Shown one piece after another: positions 51,101 to 61,910 of a stretch of DNA of 64,000 nt (its first letter is position 1; every line of letters starts with the position of its first letter). The notes beneath the pieces are model-generated. The model made no database searches. It had not been told where the DNA came from and saw nothing but the letters and a program-made list of their open reading frames with translations. The translations under genes were made by a program, and so were the position numbers. This DNA comes from Crambe crambe (taxonomy: Eukaryota; Porifera; Demospongiae; Poecilosclerida; Crambeidae), in NCBI GenBank assembly GCA_963924555.1, contig OZ004592.1, forward strand, positions 3,596,001 through 3,660,000, written 5' to 3'.

Positions 51101-51327
51101 TCATCTTTAGGTGAGGGTGAGCAGTGAGGAGGGCAAAACACATTTACCCTTACATAACTGTTGTTTTCACCGACACTTAAAGAAAAACCATCTGGATTGC
51201 AGGTGAATGACCGAGTCTCTATCTTTTTCTGATCTGTACAACTTGACGGCCATTCCAGTTCACACAATTCTCCAGTTGACGAAAGGAGTACTAAAATTAT
51301 TACACGAATTAAAAAGTCCATGATCAT
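45195..51327 (-). CDS. Receptor R5: four-Cys ectodomain plus four Ig-like modules, 846 aa
   Basis: Nine minus-strand exons in frame: 51327-51100 (signal peptide plus ectodomain half A), 49864-49717 (half B, SSGCTVVGCY ... EASCTFPC), 49248-48979 (Ig-A), 48923-48657 (Ig-B), 48467-48201 (Ig-C), 48143-47880 (Ig-D), 47447-47345 (membrane span SLLLICAIIIMTTTYVIL), 47269-47230 (juxtamembrane), 46148-45195 (tail). Ig-B and Ig-D keep both cysteines (VTCSAVAYP, YTCRVISD); Ig-A and Ig-C have none. Ig-A to Ig-C closely match those of R4. The 317-residue tail is unlike R4's, very Ser/Asp-rich, with a repeated GY motif (GYVVSED, GYVMDDV, GYISSEV, GYAPSDI) and acidic stretches. No strict ITIM is seen. It faces R4 tail to tail. 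A second ATG at 51321 is an alternative start. Confidence 0.83.
46774..47008. mobile_element. MITE, CAGGGGCAGATCCAG ends, TAGGG duplication
   Basis: Left end CAGGGGCAGATCCAG and right end CTGGATCTGCCCCTG are inverted. TAGGG flanks both sides (46769-46773, 47009-47013). It lies in the R5 intron before the tail exon. Confidence 0.88.
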
Positions 51328-51354
51328 CGATGTTCTCTCCGGGGCTCGTGCTCA

Positions 51355-51366
51355 TTTGCGCATGCG
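51355..51366. promoter_or_regulatory. NRF-1-like palindrome in the R5 promoter
   Basis: Core GCGCATGCG about 30 bp upstream of the R5 start codon (minus strand). Confidence 0.55.
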
Positions 51367-52555
51367 TTAACATTGTGAGGGGTGGGGCTGCAGATAGGTA
51401 GATCTAGAAGATCTTAGATATTCATTTAGCTCTTGTCGAGACCATTCCTAGCACAAATGGAGCCTTGTCATTATCATTTCACTTCTAAAATAAGAAGTTG
51501 GTTTACCCCCCTTAACACTACAATACATAATTATAGTTATAGAGTCTAGACCATAGACCATAGCTAATCAAGCCAGGTCTTCTTTATAGAAAGTAGCTAA
51601 TTATTCTTTCAATTATTCAGACTTAGAATAATGTCTAGGATATATATGCTTGGGCAGCCAAGAAATTTAGCTAGCCCTAGCTTGCTGTATCTTAGCAGTT
51701 TAAATTCAAATAGTCAATATGGTTTTAGCTATAGCATAGGAATGGGTGTAGCTACACATTAATCCAAAGCTGTGATCTAGTCACACTATTCAATGGTACA
51801 AGTCTGCAAGGTTCAAGATAGCTATATCTGATACTTCACTTTTACACCATATAAATTGTACCTGATATATTGGGAGCTAGCTTCCTTGAGTATATATTAT
51901 TGGGCTGCATTTAACAGAAGTCCACTTGGACTACTATATCACTTACTTTGTAAGTCAACAGCAATATTATTAGTATATGAACAGACACTCCTACAATTAT
52001 TGTTTCAAACTTTCTCATAGTTGTTTATCAATTTGCTTCATTTTTTAAAACCATCTAATCCCAGGTCTCAGCCTGAGTGACACACTTACATGTATAGCTT
52101 ATACTACTCCATCTCCCAGCAACCAGCACCATGATCACAGGACTTCTCATGGCCAGCTGAGCCCAGGTCATACAACCCAATCTGCTCCAATGCTCTGTTT
52201 GGATCATAACATGTCATCATCCATTCTAATAACTTATGAATCCCTGGACACCTGGACATAATCATGGCCAAATCCATGCATGCATTACCCATTTAATTTT
52301 TTATTGAGAGCCAACTGCACTGGAGGTGTAGCTATGGGAAGGTTAAGCTAGCCAATTTCTTATATGCAATACACTGCCATGACTGCACACTAGCTATTTG
52401 TATAGCTGCCAACCATCCATACACTAACAGTGGAGGCTATAGTCAACAGGGACACTACTGTACTTTGAACTCCAGTGGGGCGCTACACCCTAGCTATCAT
52501 GCTATCAAATATCTCTTCCATGCTTATGCTTATTAAAAAAACAACAACAACAAAC

Positions 52556-52584
52556 TAATAATAATACTGATAATAATAATAATA

Positions 52585-52662
<78 letters not shown>
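52556..52662. repeat. (TAA)n microsatellite
   Basis: Long run of AAT/TAA triplets with few interruptions; it creates artefactual Leu- and Ile-rich open frames. Confidence 0.95.
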
Positions 52663-53059
52663 TCATCAATAACAATGGCAATAAAAAAACAAAAAACAAA
52701 GGAAAAATATTTATTAACAGGCAAGTAGAGAGCCTACCTGTATCCCTCCTCCTAATTTCAATAACCACACCCATTATTACCCAACTACTCTATCTCTACT
52801 TCACTCACCATGAGTGCTCTCATGTGTAATGTGGTACCTTGAGGAGGGATGGTCCATCGGGGCCAATTTAACAAATTGCAAATAGAGTTAAAGATAATGA
52901 TGAACACCACACCTCAGGAGGCAAGACATTCCACATAGCTAGTAGTAGCATGGGGATAAAAAGAAAATTCATAAGCCCTGGTCTGTGTGCTTGGGACTTG
53001 TGGATTCACACCCTGCATGCAGTTTAACTAGCAAGTGAGGTCTGGTAATAGCTGACCCT

Positions 53060-53206
53060 TTACCATATTTCCCTACCTTACCATATTTCCCTAACTTTCC
53101 CTAACTTTCCCTACCTTACCATATTTCCCTACCTTACCATATTTCCCTAACTTTCCCTAACTTTCCCTACCTTACCATATTTCCCTACCTTACCATATTT
53201 CCCTAC
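53060..53206. repeat. Minisatellite of TTACCATATTTCCCTA and AACTTTCCCT units
   Basis: Alternating 18-bp and 10-bp pyrimidine-rich units in tandem, about eight blocks. Confidence 0.9.
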
Positions 53207-54463
53207 CTGGGGATCCAGCTAGGTGGAGTTGCGGGACTAGGGACACACACACTGGTTGAATTGCAGTGTAAGAGGTGGGGTGAGGTGCCCCACAAAGTGT
53301 TGCAGTACTCTGAAAGACATCCTTTAAGCAACGCATGCAAGGTCACAGGTGTGATTGAAAAATCAGTCGAGATAGAAAGTGTGACCTTGAAAATACAAGT
53401 CAAATTACAGTGCAAAATAAGCATGGGTATTATCAATCCAATTTATTGGTAATAATAATCAAGGCTCTTCAGTGGAGTAGGAATGGGGGGGGGGGGGGGG
53501 TGGGCAGGGGGACACCACCCCAATACTATAGATGGAGGGGCACTGCCCCCCAACAATAGGCTAACTTGAGTAAATTGAAAGTAAAAATATAGCACCAAGG
53601 ACCAAGCAATTACATGAATGCTGCAATTTCACTGCTGCTTGCTGAATGCATATGCTCAATGTAGTGACAGAAGGATTGATTACTTTGGACATTATAATTA
53701 TATTACTGTGATTAACTTCCCCCCAATAAATTTCCTATTCATACTCCGCTGCTCTGAGATCTGGTGTCTCATAGTGAGATGTGCCTATTGATCTCATGCT
53801 CATAACAATAGGAAATCATTTTGCTGTGACAAGCATTGAGGATATTAGTTGATCAGTTATGTGCATGCTCATTGTAGCTAGGCTCTTGTAGACCCTTTAG
53901 ACCCTTTAGCTTTTCTAACATAGCATCCAGGTGAGGGGTTTTTTGATAAAAATTAAAGAGTATACCTTCAAGTTGAAGCGAACTTCTTCCCGTTTGTTTA
54001 TAAGGGAAAATATCCTCTTTCACAAATATTTGAGTGGGGAATAGTCATTACCAATTCAACTACACGGATTTGAGCCAGGCTCCTTTTGAGGATACTCGTA
54101 TTATATGTATTGAGAAAAAGGATGCTGGTATTATGCGATTCTCACTACCAGTTGAGAGGTCCGTCAGGTAGCTATAGCTGTGTAGAGTGCTTGTTACCAA
54201 CAAGAATCAGAGATCAAGTCTACAGAATTGAGCATCAGATTTTGAGCTAGCCTGTCTGGCTTATGAACAAAAGGTGGAGTTGCAACCTACCCTTGGATCC
54301 AGCCCTCTAGTTTATAAGGTTCTGTGTTTAAGAACTCCTATAAGTTATAAAATTCACTTTTCTAATCTAGAGGACTATATTTGGCAGGTCCCTCAGGATT
54401 TATAGGTTCAACATCAAGACAATCAACATCATTATTGTAATAATAAATAATGTCAGTTGTTGC

Positions 54464-56267
54464 TTAGGTTATGTCTATTCCACTATCATCGTCAACTACA
54501 TTATTACATTTCATGATGTCTGGAATATTGAAATGACCACCATTCTCAGTGGTGTCCGTTCTTTTCTCAGAGTCATCACCCAGTGCTAACAGGTTTGGAC
54601 TATCAGCAGATATAAAATCTTTCAAATCACTATTTTCCAGCAGGACTTCATTAGATAACGTTCTTTGTTCGCTCTCTCTGTTAATTTTCAAGTGATCTCC
54701 TACATTAGATGATGAGCAGAGGGCAATTGTATTGCTACTGAAAGATGTAGTTATAAAAGTCCGTTGATGGCAGCAATCACAGCCATGTCCACGTGATCTT
54801 TGGTGATGACAAGATCCACATATATTCAGATAACCATCAGAGGAACTCAGATTCTTGTGATGACTGGGACTTAACTTTTTTGGAGTAAGTATGACATTGT
54901 TACTATCGCCACAATTTTCTGCAACTTTCTGTTTGATATCAGTCGAATATTCCTTCATAGGATACACTAGAGTGTCCAGAGATACTGTAACAATCATTTT
55001 GCTGGTAACTTCTATAGGCTCAATATCAGCATAGAGTGTCTGCAGAACAATAGGTACAGATGAATCCCAATCATGTTTCTATGCATATCTAGTTATACTG
55101 GAGAGTATTATAGTTAGTGGTAGTCTGGAGCAGTCACAAAGTATACTAGCTGCATACCTCACAATAAATATTGCTTAGCATTTTATGTTGAAGCTTGCGA
55201 TCTTGGTAGCAATACCTGCACGAGTATAGTGTAACACAATGATGCACTCAGTGCTCTCTAGGCTATATTATAGCTCTATACCTTTTATATATCATAAAAA
55301 GAGCCACTAGCAATCCGCTGGCAAGAATAGTTGAAATGAAAAGTGCCACAACTGTAGCTGCCACCTTGTCAACACCAGAAACACGACTTGTACTGGTTAC
55401 ATGTACTGTCGCAGGTGATGTGTGCACACAGAGTTCATTATTACTGCAATTTGGTTGACTTGATGCTGTAGTATCTGCTATTATGGTTGCCATTGAGGTA
55501 TTACTTGTAGTCATTACTGATGGTGATACAGCCTTTGTTGTAGGTTGACTTGATGCTGTAGTATCTACTATTATGGTTGCCATTAAGGTATTACTTGTTG
55601 TAGTCATTACTGATGGTGTTGTGGCAGTTGGCCTTGGGATGACAGGAATATCAGATGTTGTTACCAATGTATCTGTGTAAGTGAGAGAGATTAACCTCTC
55701 CTACAATGGCTACCAATAGACCAAGCTCACCTTGTTGTACATTACAGGTAACACTAATTGTCTCATATGGTTCAAATGGACCATATTCGCAGGAGAGGAC
55801 ACACATTCTTGCAACTGATGATAATGTTGAACTACTTGTAAAATATGCCTTACGGGTTGAAAAAGGTAATAAGTCTCCACTTTCTACAGTACCATTCTTG
55901 AACAAAGAGAACAGTATGTACAAATAATTCCACCTAGCTATGCTGTAGCCAATTGACCTACCAAGTCATAGCACTTGAATTTTAACTCAGAAAATTCCAA
56001 GGGCTCGTCACTACGCCACCTCCATCCACCTTCAATAAAGGTTTCATTGCAGCAGATTGAGAGGCTTAAAACGTCATCTAGAATAATGTGAAGGAAAATT
56101 TAGCTGCTGTATCTAACTATAGCTAGTTACGAATGCTTACTAAATAGTGTTCCTTGTGAATCCTCCACATCAGCGATACTTTTATTGCAAACCGCAGTAG
56201 CGAGACAAACACTGAAAATGCCACTATTCAGTAAATAAAGCCAGCTAAGCCTAAGCTTTAACTCCAT
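54464..56267 (-). CDS. Receptor R6: type I membrane protein with four-Cys ectodomain, 477 aa
   Basis: Six minus-strand exons join in frame: 56267-56141 (signal peptide, starts MELKLRLSWLYLLN), 56077-55962 (ectodomain half A, SICCNETF ... KFKCYDL), 55896-55731 (half B, MCVLSCEYG ... VTCNVQQ), 55672-55282 (Thr/Ser/Pro stalk with repeats, then membrane span VAATVVALFISTILASGLLV), 55215-55158 (juxtamembrane), 55039-54464 (tail). The stalk contains two near-repeats around TTASSQPT. The 191-residue tail opens with TLYADI (Tyr289), matching the ITSM pattern TxYxx(V/I), and holds DGYLNI and a His/Cys-rich patch (ICGSCHHQ, CDCCHQR) that could bind metal. It is the outermost family member; no further copy is visible to its right. 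Confidence 0.83.
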
Positions 56268-56323
56268 CAATCTGCGATGCAAAAATAAAACATCCTGCCC
56301 GACCGACCTGATTTATAACATAA

Positions 56324-56335
56324 CGCGCATGCGCA
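56324..56335. promoter_or_regulatory. NRF-1-like palindrome in the R6 promoter
   Basis: CGCGCATGCGCA, about 57 bp upstream of the R6 start codon (minus strand). Confidence 0.6.
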
Positions 56336-56901
56336 TGAGTGAATTAAGAACGGCAGATACATCAAGAGCAACTTTTTCCTTCATTATTTCTCCAACTAAT
56401 AGCTGTACTCCATCATAAAACACACGATCCTAGGACATGAGTGGGATTCTTCCATCACCACTGCTTCCAATTGTAAAACCTGTAAATTTGTGCTTGTTAG
56501 TAGCTGATATATATCAATGGTATTGTATTACATTGACTCCCATGGAGTAGAGGGTGATAGTACCTCCCTCTGGCATGAAGGGTTAGCTATCATGGCCTCT
56601 GGCGATATGGTTATATAGCTACAGTTAAGTTTATAGTCTTAGCTATGCAGTGGACATGAATAGCTTCCATTCTTGTAGCTGTGACTATTTTAAGTAGGAC
56701 TACTTTTCTAACGTCACAGTCCTTTTTGTGCTTCTCACTCAGCAATTTCTTTGCTCAGTATTATCATTTATTGTGGCGGTGCAAGTGGATGGGCAGAACT
56801 AGCATTTGGTAGAAGTGCGAGTGAGGACAGGCTTTTTATAGCTAAACTCCTCCTCACCCTGGCAACCATACAATGTCATTGGAGGCCTTGATGACACAGT
56901 G

Positions 56902-56902
<1 letters not shown>

Positions 56903-56990
<88 letters not shown>
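56903..56990. repeat. (CA)n microsatellite
   Basis: About 43 uninterrupted CA dinucleotides. Open frames of alternating Cys-Val across it are artefacts. Confidence 0.97.
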
Positions 56991-56991
<1 letters not shown>

Positions 56992-57867
56992 GAGTACTAT
57001 AACCCTTGCAGTAGTTATGACTTGGATACTTATCCTTGGACTGCACCCTCAGACTCAGACCAGTTACTGACATAATAATCCTCGGCAGTGTGCAATACTA
57101 AGCTACATGAAATGCAGTTGAGCAATGGTTCGTTTATTCTTTGAGCTTCCTTTGATGGATGAAAAGGTGGGTCCTTTGGCATTTCTGCACTCTAAACAAT
57201 ACATTACTTTGAAGATCTGAAGAACATAATAGCTGGAGTTGGCATAAATGTGGTGCAGAAGTGTACACATGGTGAATTTTCTGAGAAATGATTTTTTGCA
57301 TCTGTAGTCTGTAAACTTTGGCAAAAGCGACTAGCAGCAATAATAAAGTTGGGTATAATCACCATGGTTGCTTGTCTCCGCTCAAAATCAACAAGGAACA
57401 ATAATTAAAAAAATAAAAACCAGGAACTGACCTTAGGTTTGTTTACATGTGGTACACCACTAACTTGGCTATTACTTCTAATTCTTTGCCAAAAAAAAAA
57501 AAAAAATCCTATAATTCATGTAGAAGCAGGAATAAATACAACTTTTCACGGGAAAATAACATTAAGGATGTACCTTATGCTGTGACAAGATTTCTTTAAA
57601 AAATGTAATAATTATTATACTCAAGCTAAACTCATTATCATAACAATTACTTGGGTAGTCAGTTAAAGTACAGCTGCAGCTTGCTGCCTCTCGTAGCTTG
57701 GCTTAAGTCGCCACATAAAAGGGGTGGACTGCATCAAGGAGAATGGACAAATGCACACTCTCAGTAGCCTTGAGAATTCAGCACTACTGGTTGAATGATT
57801 CTGAAGTTATTTCTATAGAGGGCTCTGCAATAAGAAAAGTCATAATAAACCAGCCAGTGTTCATAGA

Positions 57868-58123
57868 CAGTGGTGGATCTAGGAGTGGACATTTCAGGCA
57901 CATGCCCCCCCCCCCTTTTTGGTGTGGCCACTTATAAGAATTACAGTGGTGCATGACAGTTTGCAAGTTAGCTGCAGACTGGCTAATCATTAAGTGGGCG
58001 CAGTTTCCCTAAAAAGGTGTGGTTAGCAAAAGCCGGATAAAATTTTTTTTCACGCGCGGATATTTTGGTCATAAGCCTGCATCTATGTGCCCCCCCTTTC
58101 TGAAAATCCTGGATCCACCACTG
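57868..58123. mobile_element. MITE, CAGTGGTGGATC ends, ATAGA duplication
   Basis: Left end CAGTGGTGGATCTAGGA and right end TCCTGGATCCACCACTG are inverted. ATAGA flanks both sides (57863-57867, 58124-58128). Confidence 0.88.
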
Positions 58124-59880
58124 ATAGATACTTGAGATGTGGTATGTCAAGAAATCCTCCAGGTTCAATGTTTGATATTGTGTTGCGATGCATCTTTCAA
58201 ATGACTGTTGTCTTTGTTTCCAACTTTGGGAGTTGATAAAATGTACCCTTTGTGATGAAAGACAACCGTAAGATGTCTAACAAGTAAAAAGACACGATAT
58301 ACTATTACTAAGTACACAATACTCTTCTTTATACACATGACAGACAGCTTATGTGTGAGATTTCATGCATTCTACGACCATCAACCTCCACAAAATACAT
58401 GTTCCACAGAGAGTTAGCTAATACTAGTGATCATTAAAAGAAACTTCAGACATGACTGAATTTAGAAAGTGGGGGATATTCACTGTAATTGGAACTATGA
58501 ATGTGTATAAGGGAGATTGTTTGGGGGACCTTGTGTCTTCATGCTGTGTGTCCAATCTTCACTGACCTTAAGCCGATTATAAGCCCCCACTGCATTTCTT
58601 TGGAACATCAAATAATTATTTCACACTTCATGGTATTCCATACATGGAGATCAAAGCATTCAGACCATGCACCATTCCAGGGATTAAGTTGATTGTGACA
58701 TAAGTAGAGAGGAGAAAGGATGAAATTACAGTTAAGTGAGCTCACATTTCCTTCAGTTAACTTGAGACCCGTCAATGCTCTCAATGACAACAACTTCAGG
58801 TGATTCTTCTGCAAAAATCTATGCACAATAAAAAGAGTCAACAAAACAGTGCATGTAATACAACAGTGCAATTATAAGGACTCAACAGTAATGGCTTCTC
58901 GGTAAATCATAGCTGAAATGCAATCACGAATCCTTAAATGCATAGCTTGCTCTATACTATAAGGAAAGATACAATGTTGCCATGCATGGATACATACATA
59001 CATACATATAATGTTGCATAAGTTCTCTACATACATTCAAAAGAATCTGGCCTTTTAACCAAATCCTGCTTCTGTAGCAACTGTTGGATGACATAATCTA
59101 AGTTCAAACAGCTCTAGCTGGGAGGAAGCAGTTCAAATGTTTGTTCCCACACTAAAAAATTGCTGACTCATCACATTTTATACACCAACCCATCCCATGA
59201 AAAGACATTCCAATTCTTTTCCCCTTAGTATACTGAGAATAGTACCTACAAGAGAGGAGAAAATCCATAAAACTAGTCTACATAATATGTGTCCACTATG
59301 ACATGGCTGGTGGCAATCATGAAATTCAATCCTGTCACAATGGTATTTGGTAAACTTTACTAGAATGTCACCTCCAAAGCTTTCACATGCAGAGATGGCT
59401 GAAGAAAAATCCTAGCAATCACTGCTGTCTAGATATCCATTCTGTGTAAATACAAGCTTCTAAAGTTACCAATGTAACAGCACTCCTTAAGGAGGGGGGT
59501 ATACCATATTTTTATTTCCATCCATACCTCTTCCCCATCAACTTGATTTTGGTCGCTCTCTCCAAAGGTATATTTTCCCCCTGCTGTGCATGCGCAGCAA
59601 GTGGTTAAGCAATCGGTTGGGATTCACGATAATTATAATTATATATAATTATATGTCTGGGGCCAAAAATTCAGAAAATTTGATATTTTGCTCATACTTA
59701 CAGCATAAAGAATGCTGGCTTGAATGCATTTTTTTCTTGTTGGTTCTGCCTCAATTAATTTGATCCTGCCATAATTTATATAGATGCACGTGCTAAAATA
59801 TTCTATGTGTTAAAATAATGATCCCTACCAGCTGAATGCAGACTTACAGCAGGGCATTGAACTTTATGAGCTCTAGCTAG

Positions 59881-60166
59881 TTTACCTACTCTACACACGA
59901 GACCTCACTGGTTAAAAATGACCACAGACCTTTGATATTGCTAACACTGCCTCAATTGAGTGATGGATTTCCACTAGGGGGTTATGGTTTCAAAATTATG
60001 AGTACCCTGACTCATAATTTGCATCATACCCTCTAGTGAATAAAGCAGTTGGGGCCATAGAAACAGTGCTAGCAATATCAAAGGTCTACTACAAGTCTGT
60101 AGTCAGTTATGAATATTTTTAACCAGTGAGGTCTTGTCTCATATCCATGGGTGTAGAGTAGGTAAA
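59881..60166. mobile_element. Foldback element with long imperfect inverted arms
   Basis: Left arm (TTTACCTACTCTACAC, ACCTCACTGGTTAAAAAT, ACCTTTGATATTGCTA) recurs inverted on the right with a ~20-bp insertion in one arm. The whole unit is 286 bp and non-coding. Confidence 0.75.
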
Positions 60167-60599
60167 AAATACACCTCTGACAGAGAGAGCTTTCGTTTGA
60201 GACCAAAATCGATGGTAATTAAAAAAAATATGCCTTAAAGTCCCAGTCTATGTATGTGTAAGGATTCACAAACTTGTCATGTAGCCATGGCTTCACTGTC
60301 TTTGAATCTTAGAGGTCCATAAAATATGCTATTCCTATTCCCTGATTTGATTCTATCCCCTTAGCAACATGCAATCATTGAATACACTTTAACAACTGTA
60401 GTCTTGGTTGAAATTTAAACCCTGGGTTCAAAGGCCAGAGAAAGTGTCAGGAAAGCAGGCAGGGTTGGGGAGGAAATCACTACTTTATTACACAAGCACC
60501 ATAATAACTTCCTTTTGTACGTTGTGGTCTTGCATGACCACATCCATGTAAGTAGAAGGAAATCACACAAAAGGGGTATCTTTACACTCATAATTAAAG

Positions 60600-60815
60600 G
60601 GAGTCACATACCTCAGTTGACATTAAAGGGAATCTCAGCTCATGTCAAGGGAGCCACATAGCTACTTGTGCTCACACTAAAGAGATACTCAGCTCACACA
60701 AAAGGGAATCACACACCTCAGTTCACACAAAAGGAATCACACACCTCAGTTCACACACAAAAGGGAATCACACACCTCAGTTCACACAAAAGGAATCACA
60801 CACCTCAGTAACTTA
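60600..60815. repeat. ~29-bp tandem repeat
   Basis: Units containing GGGAATCACACACCTCAGTT and CACACAAAA in about five copies, more diverged at the left. Confidence 0.85.
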
Positions 60816-61081
60816 CAATTTGGTAAGACTGCCTTTGAAGACATTTCTTCAATAGCAATTTATTAGCAAAGTGCAGAAATTAACTGACATCATCTCCAAC
60901 ATTGAGCAGTTTTTCATAAGGATATGAGGAAATTTAGTAATGTTATTGAATCCTACATGAATAGTAACAAATTAGTGAATTATGAGTCCATCATTCACAG
61001 AGAAACACTAGAGAGGCTTGATAGATTCACCTTTGTATTATACACTTTATAAAAGATAATCTCTGAGTCTCTATGAAGAAC

Positions 61082-61157
61082 AAAAGGCTGGGTCCCAAGT
61101 GCAACCTCGCACTTCTATAATTACAGTGAAACAGACACACTTGGGACCCAGCCTTTT
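61082..61157. repeat. Short perfect hairpin
   Basis: Arms AAAAGGCTGGGTCCCAAGTG (61082-61101) and its exact complement (61138-61157) around a 36-bp loop. Diverged relatives follow to about 61235. Confidence 0.85.
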
Positions 61158-61359
61158 ATCCTCCATAAAGAGGTTGGAACAGATGCACTTGGGAGTCCCC
61201 CACCCTTTTGTCCTTCATAGAGAGGTTGAACAGACACAAGCAAATATAATTAATTTGCATGCTCTAAATTAATATTTCTTGAGAGGGAGGGAGGTGGGGT
61301 GAGGTGGTGGTGGGGGAGGGGGGAAGGCAGCAAATACGTTAGCAGAGTCAGCAAGAATC

Positions 61360-61910
61360 TGGGATAAGTGGTGACCGCAAGTCAACATTTCCTTGCACTG
61401 ATTCTAAGGTTACCTCCAGTTCTGAGGACCAACCAAAGAACTTCATCTCTTCAGGAAATAAGCAGATGACCTGCAAGTCAACATTTCTTTGTGCTGATTC
61501 TAAGGCTACCTCCAGTTCTGAGGCTGCTTGGACAGGGATCAACCCCTTCAGGAAATTTATGGGTAAGCAGGTGACCTGCAAGTCAATATTTCATTTACAT
61601 TAATTTTCATGACCAAAACCCTTCACATGATATCCCCCAGCAAACTTTGCCATGCAGTGGAGCCTCTGGATGTTCTTTGGAGGTTATTTTGTGCATAGTA
61701 TAAAAGGTACTTCTTTGTTGAGAGGTTTGTCCTCTTTCGGAGCGTCAAGATTCCACTGTAATCGTATACACATTGATAGTATATCTAACATATTTTGCAT
61801 AATATTTCTTGAGAGGAGGTGAGGTGAAGTGGGGTGGAGAGTCAGCAAGAAACTGACCACCTCTGGGATAAGTGGTGACCTACAAGTCAACATTTTCCTT
61901 GTGCTAATTT
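61360..61910. repeat. Diverged ~110-bp repeats
   Basis: CAAGTCAACATTTC and CTAAGGTTACCTCCAGTTCT recur at about 61380, 61476 and 61884. The open frames here follow the repeat. Confidence 0.7.

Larger units (their letters stand above)
51367..54463. other. Gap between R5 and R6: repeats, no gene seen
   Basis: Contains a (TAA)n microsatellite (52556-52662), the empty-site relative of the 30.4-kb insertion (52827-52870), a TTACCATATTTCCC minisatellite (53060-53206) and a G-run (53483-53501). The 62-codon open frame at 52104-52292 has no supporting features. Confidence 0.6.

Noticed and set aside
52104..52292. Cys/His-containing 62-codon open frame
   Set aside because: No recognisable domain, no splice or promoter context.
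52505..52774. Leu/Ile-rich open frames
   Set aside because: They only translate the (TAA)n microsatellite.
56799..57073. Cys-Val repeat open frames
   Set aside because: They translate the (CA)n microsatellite in different frames.
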